A stretch of DNA of 64,000 nucleotides, taken from contig NZ_CP076718.1 in the NCBI RefSeq assembly GCF_011682235.2, positions 2,151,759-2,215,758 of the forward strand, given 5' to 3'. Source of the DNA: Rhodocaloribacter litoris (GTDB taxonomy: Bacteria; Bacteroidota; Rhodothermia; Rhodothermales; ISCAR-4553). Under the pieces are notes generated by a model that saw only the letters and a list, made by a program, of their open reading frames with translations, was not told the DNA's origin and did not search any database. Positions 19,455-27,785 of the stretch are shown piece after piece. A program made the position numbers and the translations under genes. How positions within the stretch are numbered: position 1 is the first letter of the stretch; every line of letters begins with the position of its first letter.

Positions 19455-19470
19455 AAACGCGATTGTAATG

Positions 19471-19544
19471 CAAGCCCCCCCTCGTCTTCTCCGAGGCCGA
19501 CGCCGACCGCCTCACCGGCACGCTCGACGCGGTGCTGGCCGAGG
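19471..19544 (+). repeat. Right copy of the 74-bp direct repeat (attR-like)
   Basis: The second copy of the aminotransferase 3' segment (71 of 74 bases identical to 17535-17608). It marks the far edge of the inserted XRE-ImmA/PIN element. Confidence 0.85.
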
Positions 19545-19576
19545 AGAGGGCGGCGGCACGCCCGCCGGCTCAATAG
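19471..19576 (+). pseudogene. Displaced original 3' end of the aminotransferase gene
   Basis: In the frame of the aminotransferase this fragment reads [10 protein letters not shown]...VLAEERAAARPPAQ and stops at TAG 19574-19576. It therefore continues 11 codons past the repeat, whereas the current gene ends two codons after it. It has no start or ribosome binding site. I infer that the gene once ended here, convergent with the minus-strand gene whose stop overlaps it, and was split by the insert. Confidence 0.7.
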
Positions 19577-20181
19577 ATCGCCCGCTTCTCGGTCCAGGTG
19601 CGGACCTGCGTCTCCAGGCGATGGCGCAGGGCTTCGACGAGACCGGCGAAACACCGGGTGGTGGCTTCGGCGCGGCGGCGACGGGCCTCCTCGGACTCGT
19701 CCACGGGCGACGGGAAGGTGCAGCGGCTCAGCACGTTTCCCTCTTCCGTCAGGAAGATGAGTTCATATTCATCGCCGGGCTGAACGCGCATCGTCATGCG
19801 GGGCTCGACGCCGTCGTCGAGGCGGAGCAGCAGCATGAAGTCGTAGTAGGTCTGCCGCTCGGGCAGCACCATGATACCCAGCACGAGCTGCTTCTTGTCG
19901 CAGCCCAGGAAGGCGAGCAGGGCCGCATAGAGCCGGTGTGCCAGCATCGCGACGGTCTCGCGCTCGGCCTTGTCGGCCGCCTTGGCCCGGGCCTGCGTCT
20001 GCAGGAGCATGGTGAACGGCGTCATGCCGTCCGTACCGGCACGCACGGCCGGGGCCAGCGGAGAAGCTCCGGGACCAACGTCGGGATCCGGCGATGCGGG
20101 TGGAACAACCCCAACCGCTTCCGATCCCCGATCAACGGGAACAGGAAGGTCGCGGTGCTGATAAAGCGAGGTGTGTTTCAT
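19570..20181 (-). CDS. Hypothetical protein
   Basis: About 203 residues, not recognised. The C-terminal 130 residues look folded: a helix (ADKAERETVAMLAHRLYAAL), then strands with KKQLVLGIMVLP, YYDFMLLLRL and EYELIFLTEEGNVL, ending in a charged helix rich in Arg and Glu. The N-terminal 60 residues are proline- and glycine-rich. There is no signal peptide or membrane segment. ATG 20181 is chosen, though the frame is open further upstream and no strong ribosome binding site is visible. It is divergent from the DUF2726-like gene. Its last bases overlap the displaced end of the aminotransferase gene. Confidence 0.6.
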   Translation of the reverse strand: MKHTSLYQHRDLPVPVDRGSEAVGVVPPASPDPDVGPGASPLAPAVRAGTDGMTPFTMLLQTQARAKAADKAERETVAMLAHRLYAALLAFLGCDKKQLVLGIMVLPERQTYYDFMLLLRLDDGVEPRMTMRVQPGDEYELIFLTEEGNVLSRCTFPSPVDESEEARRRRAEATTRCFAGLVEALRHRLETQVRTWTEKRAIY

Positions 20182-20404
20182 GAGAACAACGGGCATGTGA
20201 GCGTGGCGCCATGCCGGACACGGCATCCCTAGCATCGAACAAAGCCCGCCCCGTTTAAAGTGGCGCACGCGAAAAAGTCCGGTCGTGGCTGCGGGCGGGT
20301 CGGGCCTGCACGATATGACCGGGGCCTCCTGCCCCCATCCTCCATCCGCAGCCCGGGCACAAGCCCCCGCAAGCTGCCGGAGCAAGCGCTACCCGACGGA
20401 GTCG

Positions 20405-21256
20405 TTGAAAACCGAATCGAACCTGCCGCCTGATCCCGAGGCGATCTACCGCCTCATCTACGAGCGCCGGTGGCCGGAGGTGCTGGAGGTGGCCCACCGG
20501 CACGCCCCCGCGCTCCGCGACGACCCGCTGCTGGCCCGGGCGATGCAGACATTCGTGACGGCCTTCTTCACAGACCGGGAGGCCGGAACAGCGACGGACG
20601 AACTGCTCGAGAAGCTGTTGTTGCTACACCGGGGCGGCTTTCTCTCCCTCCCGGACGCTCACCTCGACGCCCTGGTGGTACACCTGGTGCAGCGGCATGC
20701 CGGCAACCCGGCCCGGGCACTCGACTACGCCCGCTTCCGCCCGGAACATCCCGTCTGTGCGGCCTTCCTCCGCGCACATGGTCCCCCGGAGATCGAGACC
20801 GTCGGGCATGCCCGCGAAGACGTCCTGGAAATCACCCACACCCGCCCGTTCGCGGAGGCGGACGCCACCCGCAGCCTGTTCCGGTCACAACAGGAGGCGG
20901 ACTTCTTCCTGGCCGTGCGAGAGGTGTTCGCCACCTACTTCGTCTATCCGAACGTGGCCCTCAGCAGCGTCCTCGACTACGAGCGCCTCCGGGACCGGCT
21001 CTCGGGTGCGGAACGCCGCTACTTCTTCCGGGCGCTGATCGACTGCGTCGTCTTCGACCAGCACGCCGGCTATCGCCCGCGCTATTTCTTCGAACTGGAC
21101 AGCCCGCACCACGACGACGACGCCCGCCGTGAGAAGGATCGTCTCAAGGAACGCATGCTGGCGCTGGCCGGGCAGCGGCTCTACCGCATCCGGCCGCGTG
21201 CCGCCCCTCCCGGGCGGGAAACCTTCGTGGCGCTGCTGAAAGCCATCCCGCTGTGA
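20405..21256 (+). CDS. DUF2726-like protein (possible restriction-endonuclease-fold nuclease)
   Basis: A cytosolic protein of about 283 residues. The first half is helical. The second half has the DUF2726 pattern: SQQEADFFLAVREVF, YPNVALSSVLDYERL, then CVVFDQ, YFFELDSPHH and a basic helix DRLKERMLALAG leading to LYRIRP. DUF2726 is related to PD-(D/E)xK-type nuclease folds; the D of VFDQ and the E-x-D of FFELD would be the catalytic positions. The start is uncertain: TTG 20405 follows GGAG closely, and ATG 20315 or GTG 20285 would add a low-complexity N-terminus. No mobile or defence genes are directly adjacent other than the insert at 17.6-19.5 kb. Confidence 0.65.
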   Translation: MKTESNLPPDPEAIYRLIYERRWPEVLEVAHRHAPALRDDPLLARAMQTFVTAFFTDREAGTATDELLEKLLLLHRGGFLSLPDAHLDALVVHLVQRHAGNPARALDYARFRPEHPVCAAFLRAHGPPEIETVGHAREDVLEITHTRPFAEADATRSLFRSQQEADFFLAVREVFATYFVYPNVALSSVLDYERLRDRLSGAERRYFFRALIDCVVFDQHAGYRPRYFFELDSPHHDDDARREKDRLKERMLALAGQRLYRIRPRAAPPGRETFVALLKAIPL

Positions 21257-21330
21257 GGGGACTTGCCTTTTGCCCGCCGCTGCCGCACCTTTAGAGCGTT
21301 TTTCCTCACACCTCATCCGCCGTGCCGTCG

Positions 21331-21636
21331 ATGCGCTCCGTGCTGCAACGGATTCCGGTAGAAGCCCTGGTCTGGGCGGCCGGCCTGGCAGCCCTCGCCT
21401 GCCTGGACCCGAACGCCCGGCACCTGTTCAGCCTGTGCCCGCTCAGGAACCTCGGCTTTACGTTCTGCCCCGGCTGCGGCCTCGGGCACGCCGTGGCCCA
21501 TCTGTTTCGCGGCGACCTGGTCGCCTCGTGGCAGGCACACCCGCTGGGCCTGCCGGCGGTCCTGGTGCTCGCCGGACGCATCGTGGCCCTCGTGCGACAG
21601 GCCCGGCACACCCCGAACGTATCGCACACCGGTTGA
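21331..21636 (+). CDS. DUF2752 small membrane protein
   Basis: A 101-residue protein with two membrane segments (VEALVWAAGLAALACL and GLPAVLVLAGRIVALV) around the conserved DUF2752 block CPLRNLGFTFCPGCGLGHAVAHLF, in which the CPGCG cysteines stand out. The function of the family is unknown. The stop is eight bases before the ATG of a TM2-domain gene; DUF2752 and TM2 proteins are commonly neighbours in Bacteroidetes. ATG 21331 is used; a GTG three codons earlier is possible. Confidence 0.85.
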   Translation: MRSVLQRIPVEALVWAAGLAALACLDPNARHLFSLCPLRNLGFTFCPGCGLGHAVAHLFRGDLVASWQAHPLGLPAVLVLAGRIVALVRQARHTPNVSHTG

Positions 21637-21644
21637 ACACGCTT

Positions 21645-22025
21645 ATGTCCAAAGTCATCCGCTACCTGCCCGAGCTCGAAGGCGACGAGCAGGTCTACGT
21701 GGCCACCCTGCTGAAAAACATGACCGACGAGCAGGCGGAGCAGTTCGCCCACGTCTACCGGAGCCGCCGCCGGGACGCCAACACGGCCCTGATCCTGGCC
21801 CTGCTGGGCTTCGTCGTCATGGCCGGCATCCACCGCTTCTACCTGGGCCAGATCGGCATGGGGCTGCTCTACCTGTTCACCGCCGGCCTCTGCTTCATCG
21901 GCACCATCGTGGACCTGTTCAACATCAAAAAGCTCACCTTCGAACACAACCGGAAACAGGCCGATGAGGTGATGCATCTCATCCAGGGTGCTTTCCCCGC
22001 TCCTCCCGGCCAGCTCACGGAATGA
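21645..22025 (+). CDS. TM2 domain-containing membrane protein
   Basis: A 126-residue protein. Residues about 45-100 form a TM2 domain: NTALILALLGFVVMAGIHRFYLG, then GLLYLFTAGLCFIGTIVDLF, two membrane helices joined by the conserved HRFYLGQ turn and closing with a DLF motif. The N-terminal 45 residues are soluble and helical (MTDEQAEQFAHVYRSRRR). No function is established for bacterial TM2 proteins. It is likely co-transcribed with the DUF2752 gene just upstream. Confidence 0.87.
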   Translation: MSKVIRYLPELEGDEQVYVATLLKNMTDEQAEQFAHVYRSRRRDANTALILALLGFVVMAGIHRFYLGQIGMGLLYLFTAGLCFIGTIVDLFNIKKLTFEHNRKQADEVMHLIQGAFPAPPGQLTE

Positions 22026-22077
22026 GGAACCCGGTGGTTGCACCCTTGCCGCGAAGCCATCCGACATCCGCAATCCG

Positions 22078-23205
<1,128 letters not shown>

Positions 23206-23246
23206 AACGTTGAACGTTCCGCGTTCCAACGTTCCAACGTGCCAAC
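23206..23246. repeat. AACGTTCC-type short repeat cluster (left)
   Basis: Directly after the stop of the sugar dehydrogenase gene, the bases AACGTT and CGTTCCAACGT recur several times in about 40 bases. The same kind of sequence returns at 23386-23455 and near 39430, always between genes. Its role is unknown. Confidence 0.6.
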
Positions 23247-23258
23247 TGGGACGTCCCC

Positions 23259-23325
23259 GTAGCCGCGGGCTTCAGCCCGGGACGGCCGACGGGTCCAAGG
23301 GCCCACCCGTGAAGGGTGCGGCTAC
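23259..23325. repeat. REP-like intergenic palindrome
   Basis: The segment begins GTAGCCGC and ends GCGGCTAC, an inverted pair. Inside it a CGGGCTTCAGCCCG hairpin and a CACCCGTGAAGGGTG hairpin can form. This pattern is that of REP/BIME-like repeats dispersed by REP-associated transposases. Only one copy is seen in this window. Confidence 0.55.
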
Positions 23326-23385
23326 ACCGCCGGGCACGATGCCACACCGCCTCACCCCACACGGGCGAACGGTAAGCGCTGGCAT

Positions 23386-23455
23386 GTTCCACGTTGAACG
23401 TTCAAACGTGCCACGTTCCAACGTGCCAACGCACGAACGTGCAACGCTTCAACGT
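23386..23455. repeat. AACGTTCC-type short repeat cluster (right)
   Basis: Some 70 bases in which CGTTGAACGTTC, CGTGCCACGTTCC and similar ACGT-centred units repeat. The cluster overlaps the last codon and stop of the acetamidase-like gene. With the left cluster it brackets the REP-like palindrome. Confidence 0.6.
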
Positions 23456-24462
23456 CCGAGGACGGCCTTCGGCAGGTGCATCGACACGAGCACGTGGGGC
23501 ACGTCCACCACCTCGGCGATCTTCAGGTCGCCCGCCAGCGAGGCCAGCACGTAGGCGTCCTCGCGCGTGAGGCCGTGCTCGGCGACCAGGTAGTCGATCA
23601 TGTACCGGGTGGCCTTCCTGGCGGCCTCGTCGAGCGTCTCGGCAAAGGCGGTGACGGCGTAGAAGTCGTCCGACTCGTACTGCGGCTCGGGGATCGGCCG
23701 CCCGCCTTTGAGGACGTTGACCTCGTAGACGATCCGCATGGGCGCCTCGATGGCCGTGCCGCAGACCTCGCCGTGGCCCTGCGCGGCGTGCGTGTCGCCG
23801 ATGGAGAAGAGCGCGCCCTCGACGAAGACGGGGAAGTAGACCGTCACCCCCTCGGTGAGGTTCGGGTCGTCCATGTTGCCGCCGTTGGCGCGGGGCGGGA
23901 TCGTCGAGAGCATCTCATCGGTGGCCGGGGCCACGCCCATCACGCCGGGGAACGGCTTCAGGGGGATGGTGATGTCGTCGTTGAAGCGGGCCACGGTGGC
24001 GCCGTCTTCGAGGGTGAAGAGCTTGAGGTACGACTCGGTGAATTCGTCGGCGAGGAAGCCGAAGCCGGGCACGATGGCGGACCAGCCGTAGTCGCCCATT
24101 TCGATCTCATGGAGCGTCACGGCCAGCACATCGCCCGGCTCGGCGCCTTCCACGTAGACCGGCCCCGTGAGCGGGTGGATCGGGTCGAAGTCGAGCGTCG
24201 CCACGTCCTCGACCGTCGATTCGGGCGTGAGCTGCCCGTCGGAGGCTTCCTCGGTGTGCACTTCGATGACGGCGCCCGAGGGCACGCGCAGCACCGGGGG
24301 GATGGCAGCGCTGAACCGGTTGTGAGTCTGGTCCTTCGTCAGGGTGTACTGCGGCTCGGGGACGGTCCGGGTAGCCGGGGCGTCGGAGGGGGCGGGCGGT
24401 GTTTCGACGGTGCAGGCGGCCAGCAAGAAGCCGGCCAGCCAGGGAAACAGACGGGTCGACAT
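23449..24462 (-). CDS. Exported acetamidase/formamidase family protein (lipoprotein)
   Basis: A 337-residue protein of the FmdA/AmdA family, which hydrolyses short amides such as formamide or acetamide. Family segments visible are DPIHPLTGPVYVEGAEPGDVLAVTLH, MGVAPATDEML, PRANGGNMD and GDTHAAQGHGEVCGTAIE, the last being the conserved metal-site region. Unlike the usual cytosolic enzymes it opens with a lipobox (WLAGFLLAACTVE), so it should sit at the cell envelope. ATG 24462 gives this signal; an upstream in-frame start adds unrelated residues. It is divergent from the propeller lipoprotein gene at 24661. The true substrate is unknown. Confidence 0.88.
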   Translation of the reverse strand: MSTRLFPWLAGFLLAACTVETPPAPSDAPATRTVPEPQYTLTKDQTHNRFSAAIPPVLRVPSGAVIEVHTEEASDGQLTPESTVEDVATLDFDPIHPLTGPVYVEGAEPGDVLAVTLHEIEMGDYGWSAIVPGFGFLADEFTESYLKLFTLEDGATVARFNDDITIPLKPFPGVMGVAPATDEMLSTIPPRANGGNMDDPNLTEGVTVYFPVFVEGALFSIGDTHAAQGHGEVCGTAIEAPMRIVYEVNVLKGGRPIPEPQYESDDFYAVTAFAETLDEAARKATRYMIDYLVAEHGLTREDAYVLASLAGDLKIAEVVDVPHVLVSMHLPKAVLGR

Positions 24463-24507
24463 GGCACGGGGGAAATGGTTGAAATGGTCGTTTCGACGTC
24501 GGGGATG

Positions 24508-24640
24508 CCTGAAGACAGGCCAAACCACCCGTAAGATCCGGCAACCGTGCCGTTTCTGCAAAGCGGCGGGGAATTCCGGCGGCCGGCCGCGCCCGGGCGA
24601 AACCCCACGCCGGTGCATGGATTAGGAGACCTGCTTGCTC
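24508..24640 (+). promoter_or_regulatory. Cobalamin-riboswitch-like leader, divergent
   Basis: The 3' part contains AGGAGACCTGC (24624-24634), the core of the B12 box found in both clear riboswitches of this window. About 80 bases upstream, GATCCGGCAACCGTGCC then CTGCAAAGCGG resembles their ATCCGGGGCTGTGCCC...CTGTAAGC arm, preceded by a GCCTG-CAGGC hairpin. The conserved GCAAC and CACTG elements are missing and the spacing is short, so it may be a variant, a decayed copy or chance. It ends 20 bases before ATG 24661. Confidence 0.35.
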
Positions 24641-24660
24641 CCGACCCATCGCCCTCTGTG

Positions 24661-25725
24661 ATGTCTTCATGCAATAAAGCTCCTCTGCCGTGCCGGTGGA
24701 CGGCAGCCGTGCTGGCATCCCTGATGCTGGGGCTGACGGGCTGCCTGCCCCACGCCTGCAACCGGATCGAGTCGCGGGCGTTGCTGCCGGCGGACTCGCT
24801 CTCGCGGGCGCTGGCGGCCACGCTGCCCGTGGACACGCTCCGCCTGCAATGGCAGGTCACCGCCTCGGACGACGTGCCGATGGCCCACCCGCGCACCGTC
24901 CGCTTCGGGCCGGACGGGCGGATCTATGTGGCCGACACCGAGCGCCACCACGTGCTCGCCTTCACCGGCGACGGCGCCCTCGCGGCCAACCTGACGGGCC
25001 CGGACTTCGAGTACCCGTACCTGGCCGGCTGGCGGGGCGACACCCTGGTCGTGTTCCACCCGATGAAACGCCGGGCCGACTTCCTGGTGGAAGGCGCCGT
25101 GGTGCGCGCCGTCACCACGCCCGGCGACCTCCCGAAGCGCGGCACCCTTCAGTACCTGGCCACCACCGGCCGGGGGCTGTACCTGAAGGTGCTCGGCGAA
25201 GACTTCGCGGGCTACCTGGCCCGCCTCGACGACCGGGGCCGCATCGCCGAGCGGTACCCGCTGCCCGGCCCCGCCTGGCGCCATGCCGGCCTGCTCCGCA
25301 TCCGGGGCGACACGGTCCTGAGCCTGGCCGGCTTCACCCCCGCCATCGACGTGCTCACCCCGGACGGGCGGCTCGACTCGCTCGCCCTCACCGGCTTCGA
25401 CTCGCCCATGCTCCCGCGCCGCCGTCTCTTCCTCCTGGGCGAGACGCACGAGCCGCCCCTGCTGACCGCCTCGGCCGACGCGGCCGGCGACTATCTATTC
25501 GTCCTCAACATGCGCCCCGGCTGGCTCCGCGTCGACGTCTACGACGCCGCGGGGCGTATCCGCCATATCCTCACGCAGGAAAACCCGGCCTTCAACCAGG
25601 AATACTATCCGGCCGATCTGGCCGTACGCCGGGTGGCGGACGGGGCTTACGAGCTGGCCGTCATCGCTGTCAAGCCCGACGCGGTCCTGTCGCTCTACCG
25701 GTGGCGGCCCGGCGCGGCAATCTGA
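24661..25725 (+). CDS. Beta-propeller lipoprotein, hypothetical
   Basis: A 354-residue exported protein with a lipobox signal (LASLMLGLTGCLP). The body has recurring blade-type motifs such as FGPDGRIYVADTERHHVLAFTGDG, followed by strand-turn repeats ending LYRWRPG, typical of a six-bladed NHL/6-bladed-propeller protein. No catalytic residues can be proposed. The upstream region carries a B12-box-like motif, and surface propeller lipoproteins (BtuG) bind cobalamin in Bacteroides, so a link to B12 is possible but weak. ATG 24661 is chosen since it starts the signal peptide. A MITE-like element begins 11 bases after the stop. Confidence 0.75.
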   Translation: MSSCNKAPLPCRWTAAVLASLMLGLTGCLPHACNRIESRALLPADSLSRALAATLPVDTLRLQWQVTASDDVPMAHPRTVRFGPDGRIYVADTERHHVLAFTGDGALAANLTGPDFEYPYLAGWRGDTLVVFHPMKRRADFLVEGAVVRAVTTPGDLPKRGTLQYLATTGRGLYLKVLGEDFAGYLARLDDRGRIAERYPLPGPAWRHAGLLRIRGDTVLSLAGFTPAIDVLTPDGRLDSLALTGFDSPMLPRRRLFLLGETHEPPLLTASADAAGDYLFVLNMRPGWLRVDVYDAAGRIRHILTQENPAFNQEYYPADLAVRRVADGAYELAVIAVKPDAVLSLYRWRPGAAI

Positions 25726-25736
25726 TGAAATTTCCT

Positions 25737-25944
25737 CAGGAGTTACGCAGTTGAGACCTGTGCGGAGGGAGGGCTACCCCTCAGTCGCTCCCCTTCGCAA
25801 GGGAGGGGCCTGAAAAGCTGAAAAAACGCCCTACGAGCCCTTCCTCCTGGCCGCACCTGCGGCCGAACAGGGGGAAGTACCCCGAAGGGGGGATGGGGGT
25901 CGCCCTGAAACGTGGCGGCTTCGTCGCCTACTGCATAACTCCTG
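25737..25944. mobile_element. MITE-like element with 15-bp inverted ends and 5-bp target duplication
   Basis: The left end CAGGAGTTACGCAGT (25737-25751) is matched by the inverted right end at 25930-25944 with a single mismatch. Both ends are directly flanked by TTCCT (25732-25736 and 25945-25949), a perfect target duplication. The 208-base interior has no coding potential and contains short CCCTTCGCAAGGG and CCCCGAAGGGG palindromes. It would be mobilised by a transposase encoded elsewhere. Confidence 0.75.
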
Positions 25945-26003
25945 TTCCTGTCGATGCACCGAAGGCGCGTGTAATCAAGGCGTTCGAGCCTAGAAGGTAA
26001 TCA

Positions 26004-26155
26004 CCTGTATAACGAGCGCATCAAGCGCATCAACGCGGTCGCAGGGGCGCTCGGCGTTTTCCGTGGCCGGCATTGCTGTCGCGCCGGCTGGTTGCTATGC
26101 TGAACGAACCTGCCCGTAGGCCCCGCGCTGGTTATGCGCAAGCCGTTATGCCAGG
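26004..26155. repeat. 152-bp imperfect palindrome resembling an integron attC site
   Basis: The outer arms CCTGTATAACG (26004-26014) and CGTTATGCCAGG (26144-26155) are complementary except for the extra bases of the right arm. Inner arms GCGCATCAAGCGC (26016-26028) and GCGCTGGTTATGCGC (26125-26139) also pair with extra unpaired bases on one side, and GGGGC/GCCCC pairs further in. TATAAC...GTTAT ends with imperfect inner arms recall the R''/L'' and L'/R' boxes of attC sites. No integron integrase is in the window. Confidence 0.4.
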
Positions 26156-26187
26156 GGTCGGCGTGGATCGTTTGTTGATAAGCCCGC

Positions 26188-26218
26188 TTGCCGAGGTCTG
26201 CCGCGACACGTAAATTGA
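26188..26218 (+). promoter_or_regulatory. Probable promoter of the nrdBA riboswitch leader
   Basis: GCTTG at 26186-26190 and TAAATTGA at 26211-26218 are separated by 20 bases, close to the Bacteroidetes -33 TTG / -7 TAnnTTTG consensus. Transcription would start near 26225, just before the first riboswitch stem. The second riboswitch in this window has the same arrangement. Confidence 0.45.
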
Positions 26219-26230
26219 TCTCTGTCCATA

Positions 26231-26445
26231 GGGCGAGGAGTCCCGGCCGGATAGGCCGGGCGTAAGAGGGAACACCGGTGCCCCTGAGAAGGGAAAGCCG
26301 GGGCTGTGCCCGCAACTGTAAGCGACGCAGGGCTACCCGCAGCGAACGCGCGTTCACTGGCCTGTCCGGCTGGGAAGGACGCGCGGGAGCGGGGATGCCG
26401 GCTGGGGATCCAGCACGTCGCGAGCCAGGAGACCTGCTCGTCGCC
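26231..26445 (+). promoter_or_regulatory. Cobalamin (B12) riboswitch upstream of nrdBA
   Basis: The aptamer can be read from its conserved blocks: GAGGGAACACCGGTG, the GCCGGGGCTGTGCCCGCAAC arm followed by TGTAAGC, the CTGGGAAGG block, and the B12 box GAGCCAGGAGACCTGC near the 3' end. The outer stem P1 is formed by GGGCGA (26231-26236) with TCGCCC (26440-26445). A strong intrinsic terminator follows before nrdB, so binding of adenosylcobalamin most likely causes early termination. B12 control of a B12-independent class I reductase is known from the Streptomyces nrdABS operon. Confidence 0.93.
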
Positions 26446-26529
26446 CGTTGCTTTCCACCTCCGGGATCAGAGGTTCGGAGCACTACCGTGACGGGGTCTG
26501 CCGTGGGCAGGTGCCGGATCTGTATGTCG

Positions 26530-26559
26530 CCCGAACCCATGCCGGGGTTCGGGTTTTTT
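26530..26559 (+). terminator. Intrinsic terminator of the nrdBA riboswitch
   Basis: The stem CCCGAACCC / GGGTTCGGG with a six-base loop is followed by six T residues. It lies between the aptamer and nrdB and is the probable expression platform. A second perfect hairpin, GGCACCCG-GT-CGGGTGCC, at 26583-26600 has no T-run. Confidence 0.9.
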
Positions 26560-26636
26560 GATGCCCGTACCGCCGGCATGGGGGCACCCGGTCGGGTGCC
26601 TTGCTGCATCCCGGTCCCAGCCGTTCCGGACCGTCT

Positions 26637-27719
26637 ATGCAGACCCGCTACACCCTCGGCAACCGCACCTTCGTGCTCGATGCGGCCCGGGCCGAGGCCG
26701 CACTTGCTGCCAAACGCGTCATCAACGGTCGCGAAACCCTGGCCTTCAACCTCCTGCCGTTGCGGTACACCTGGGCCTACGATCTCTACCGCACGATGAA
26801 GGCCAACCACTGGGAACCGGAGGACATTCCCATGCACCGGGACGTGGCCCAGTGGCGCAGCGATACCCTCACGGATATCGACCGCTGGATCGTCCGCATG
26901 GCCGTCGGCTACTTCTCGGCCGCCGAAGGCATCGTCGGAGACAACATCCTCCATGTGGTCCGCGAGCTCGTAACGGCCAGCGAACTCAAGCTCGTGCTCG
27001 GCCGCCATGCGCACGAGGAAAACATCCACGCGGATTCGCTCCTCTACATGATCTCCTCGCTTGGCATCAACCCGCACGAGTGCGAAGCCATGTTCGAGGA
27101 CATCCCCACCATACGTAACAAGAACGCCTTCGTCACCCGCATCTCGCACGCCCTCCGGCGGGACCTGGACCTGACCCGCACGGAGAACAAACAACTGCTG
27201 GCACGCAACCTCTTCGTCTTCGGCCAGTGCATGGAGGGCACCCAGTTCTACGGCCTCTTCGGTATGGTGCTCAGCCTCTACCGGCAGGGCAAGTTCCCGG
27301 GTATCGGGCAGATGTTCCGGTACACCCTCCGGGACGAATCCAACCACATCGAGTTGTTTCGCCGGCTCCTGCTCGAACTGGTGGCCGAGAATCCGGAGGT
27401 GTGGACGGAAACCTTCCGCAACGAACTGCGGGCGCTGATGGCCGAAGCCGTGGCACTGGAGGAAGCCTTCATCCGTGACTGCCTTCCGTTGCCTTCCGTC
27501 GGGCTGCACCCCGACGAGTTCGTCGCCTACATCCATTTCATCGCCAACCGTCGCCTCGAAGGACTCGGGCTGGAGCCGCTTTTTCCCGCGCAGGCGAACC
27601 CGCTGCCCTGGCTGGCCGAGCTGATGGACATCCGCAAGGAGCAGAACTTCTTCGAGGGGCGCGTGACCGAATACCGCAAGGCGTCGGCACTCATTCCGGC
27701 CGACGACGACGAGTTGTAG
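26637..27719 (+). CDS. nrdB: Ribonucleotide reductase class I small subunit, class Ic-like
   Basis: A 360-residue R2 protein that generates the oxidising equivalent for ribonucleotide reduction. The six metal ligands fall at Glu97 (AAEGIVGD), Glu128 and His131 (HEENIHADS), Glu200 (GQCMEG), Glu234 and His237 (RDESNHIE), with the same spacings as in E. coli R2 (31, 34 and 3 residues between the matching pairs). The first ligand is Glu rather than Asp, and the position of the radical tyrosine (four after His131) is Leu135. This is the pattern of class Ic subunits, which use a Mn/Fe cofactor instead of a tyrosyl radical; Chlamydia has Phe there. It lies downstream of a cobalamin riboswitch and upstream of nrdA. 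Confidence 0.95.
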   Translation: MQTRYTLGNRTFVLDAARAEAALAAKRVINGRETLAFNLLPLRYTWAYDLYRTMKANHWEPEDIPMHRDVAQWRSDTLTDIDRWIVRMAVGYFSAAEGIVGDNILHVVRELVTASELKLVLGRHAHEENIHADSLLYMISSLGINPHECEAMFEDIPTIRNKNAFVTRISHALRRDLDLTRTENKQLLARNLFVFGQCMEGTQFYGLFGMVLSLYRQGKFPGIGQMFRYTLRDESNHIELFRRLLLELVAENPEVWTETFRNELRALMAEAVALEEAFIRDCLPLPSVGLHPDEFVAYIHFIANRRLEGLGLEPLFPAQANPLPWLAELMDIRKEQNFFEGRVTEYRKASALIPADDDEL

Positions 27720-27785
27720 GGCTACCCCCGTCACGCGCCGGCTCTGCCGGGCCCCGTAGTCCCATTCCTGCAAGCACTGACGACC

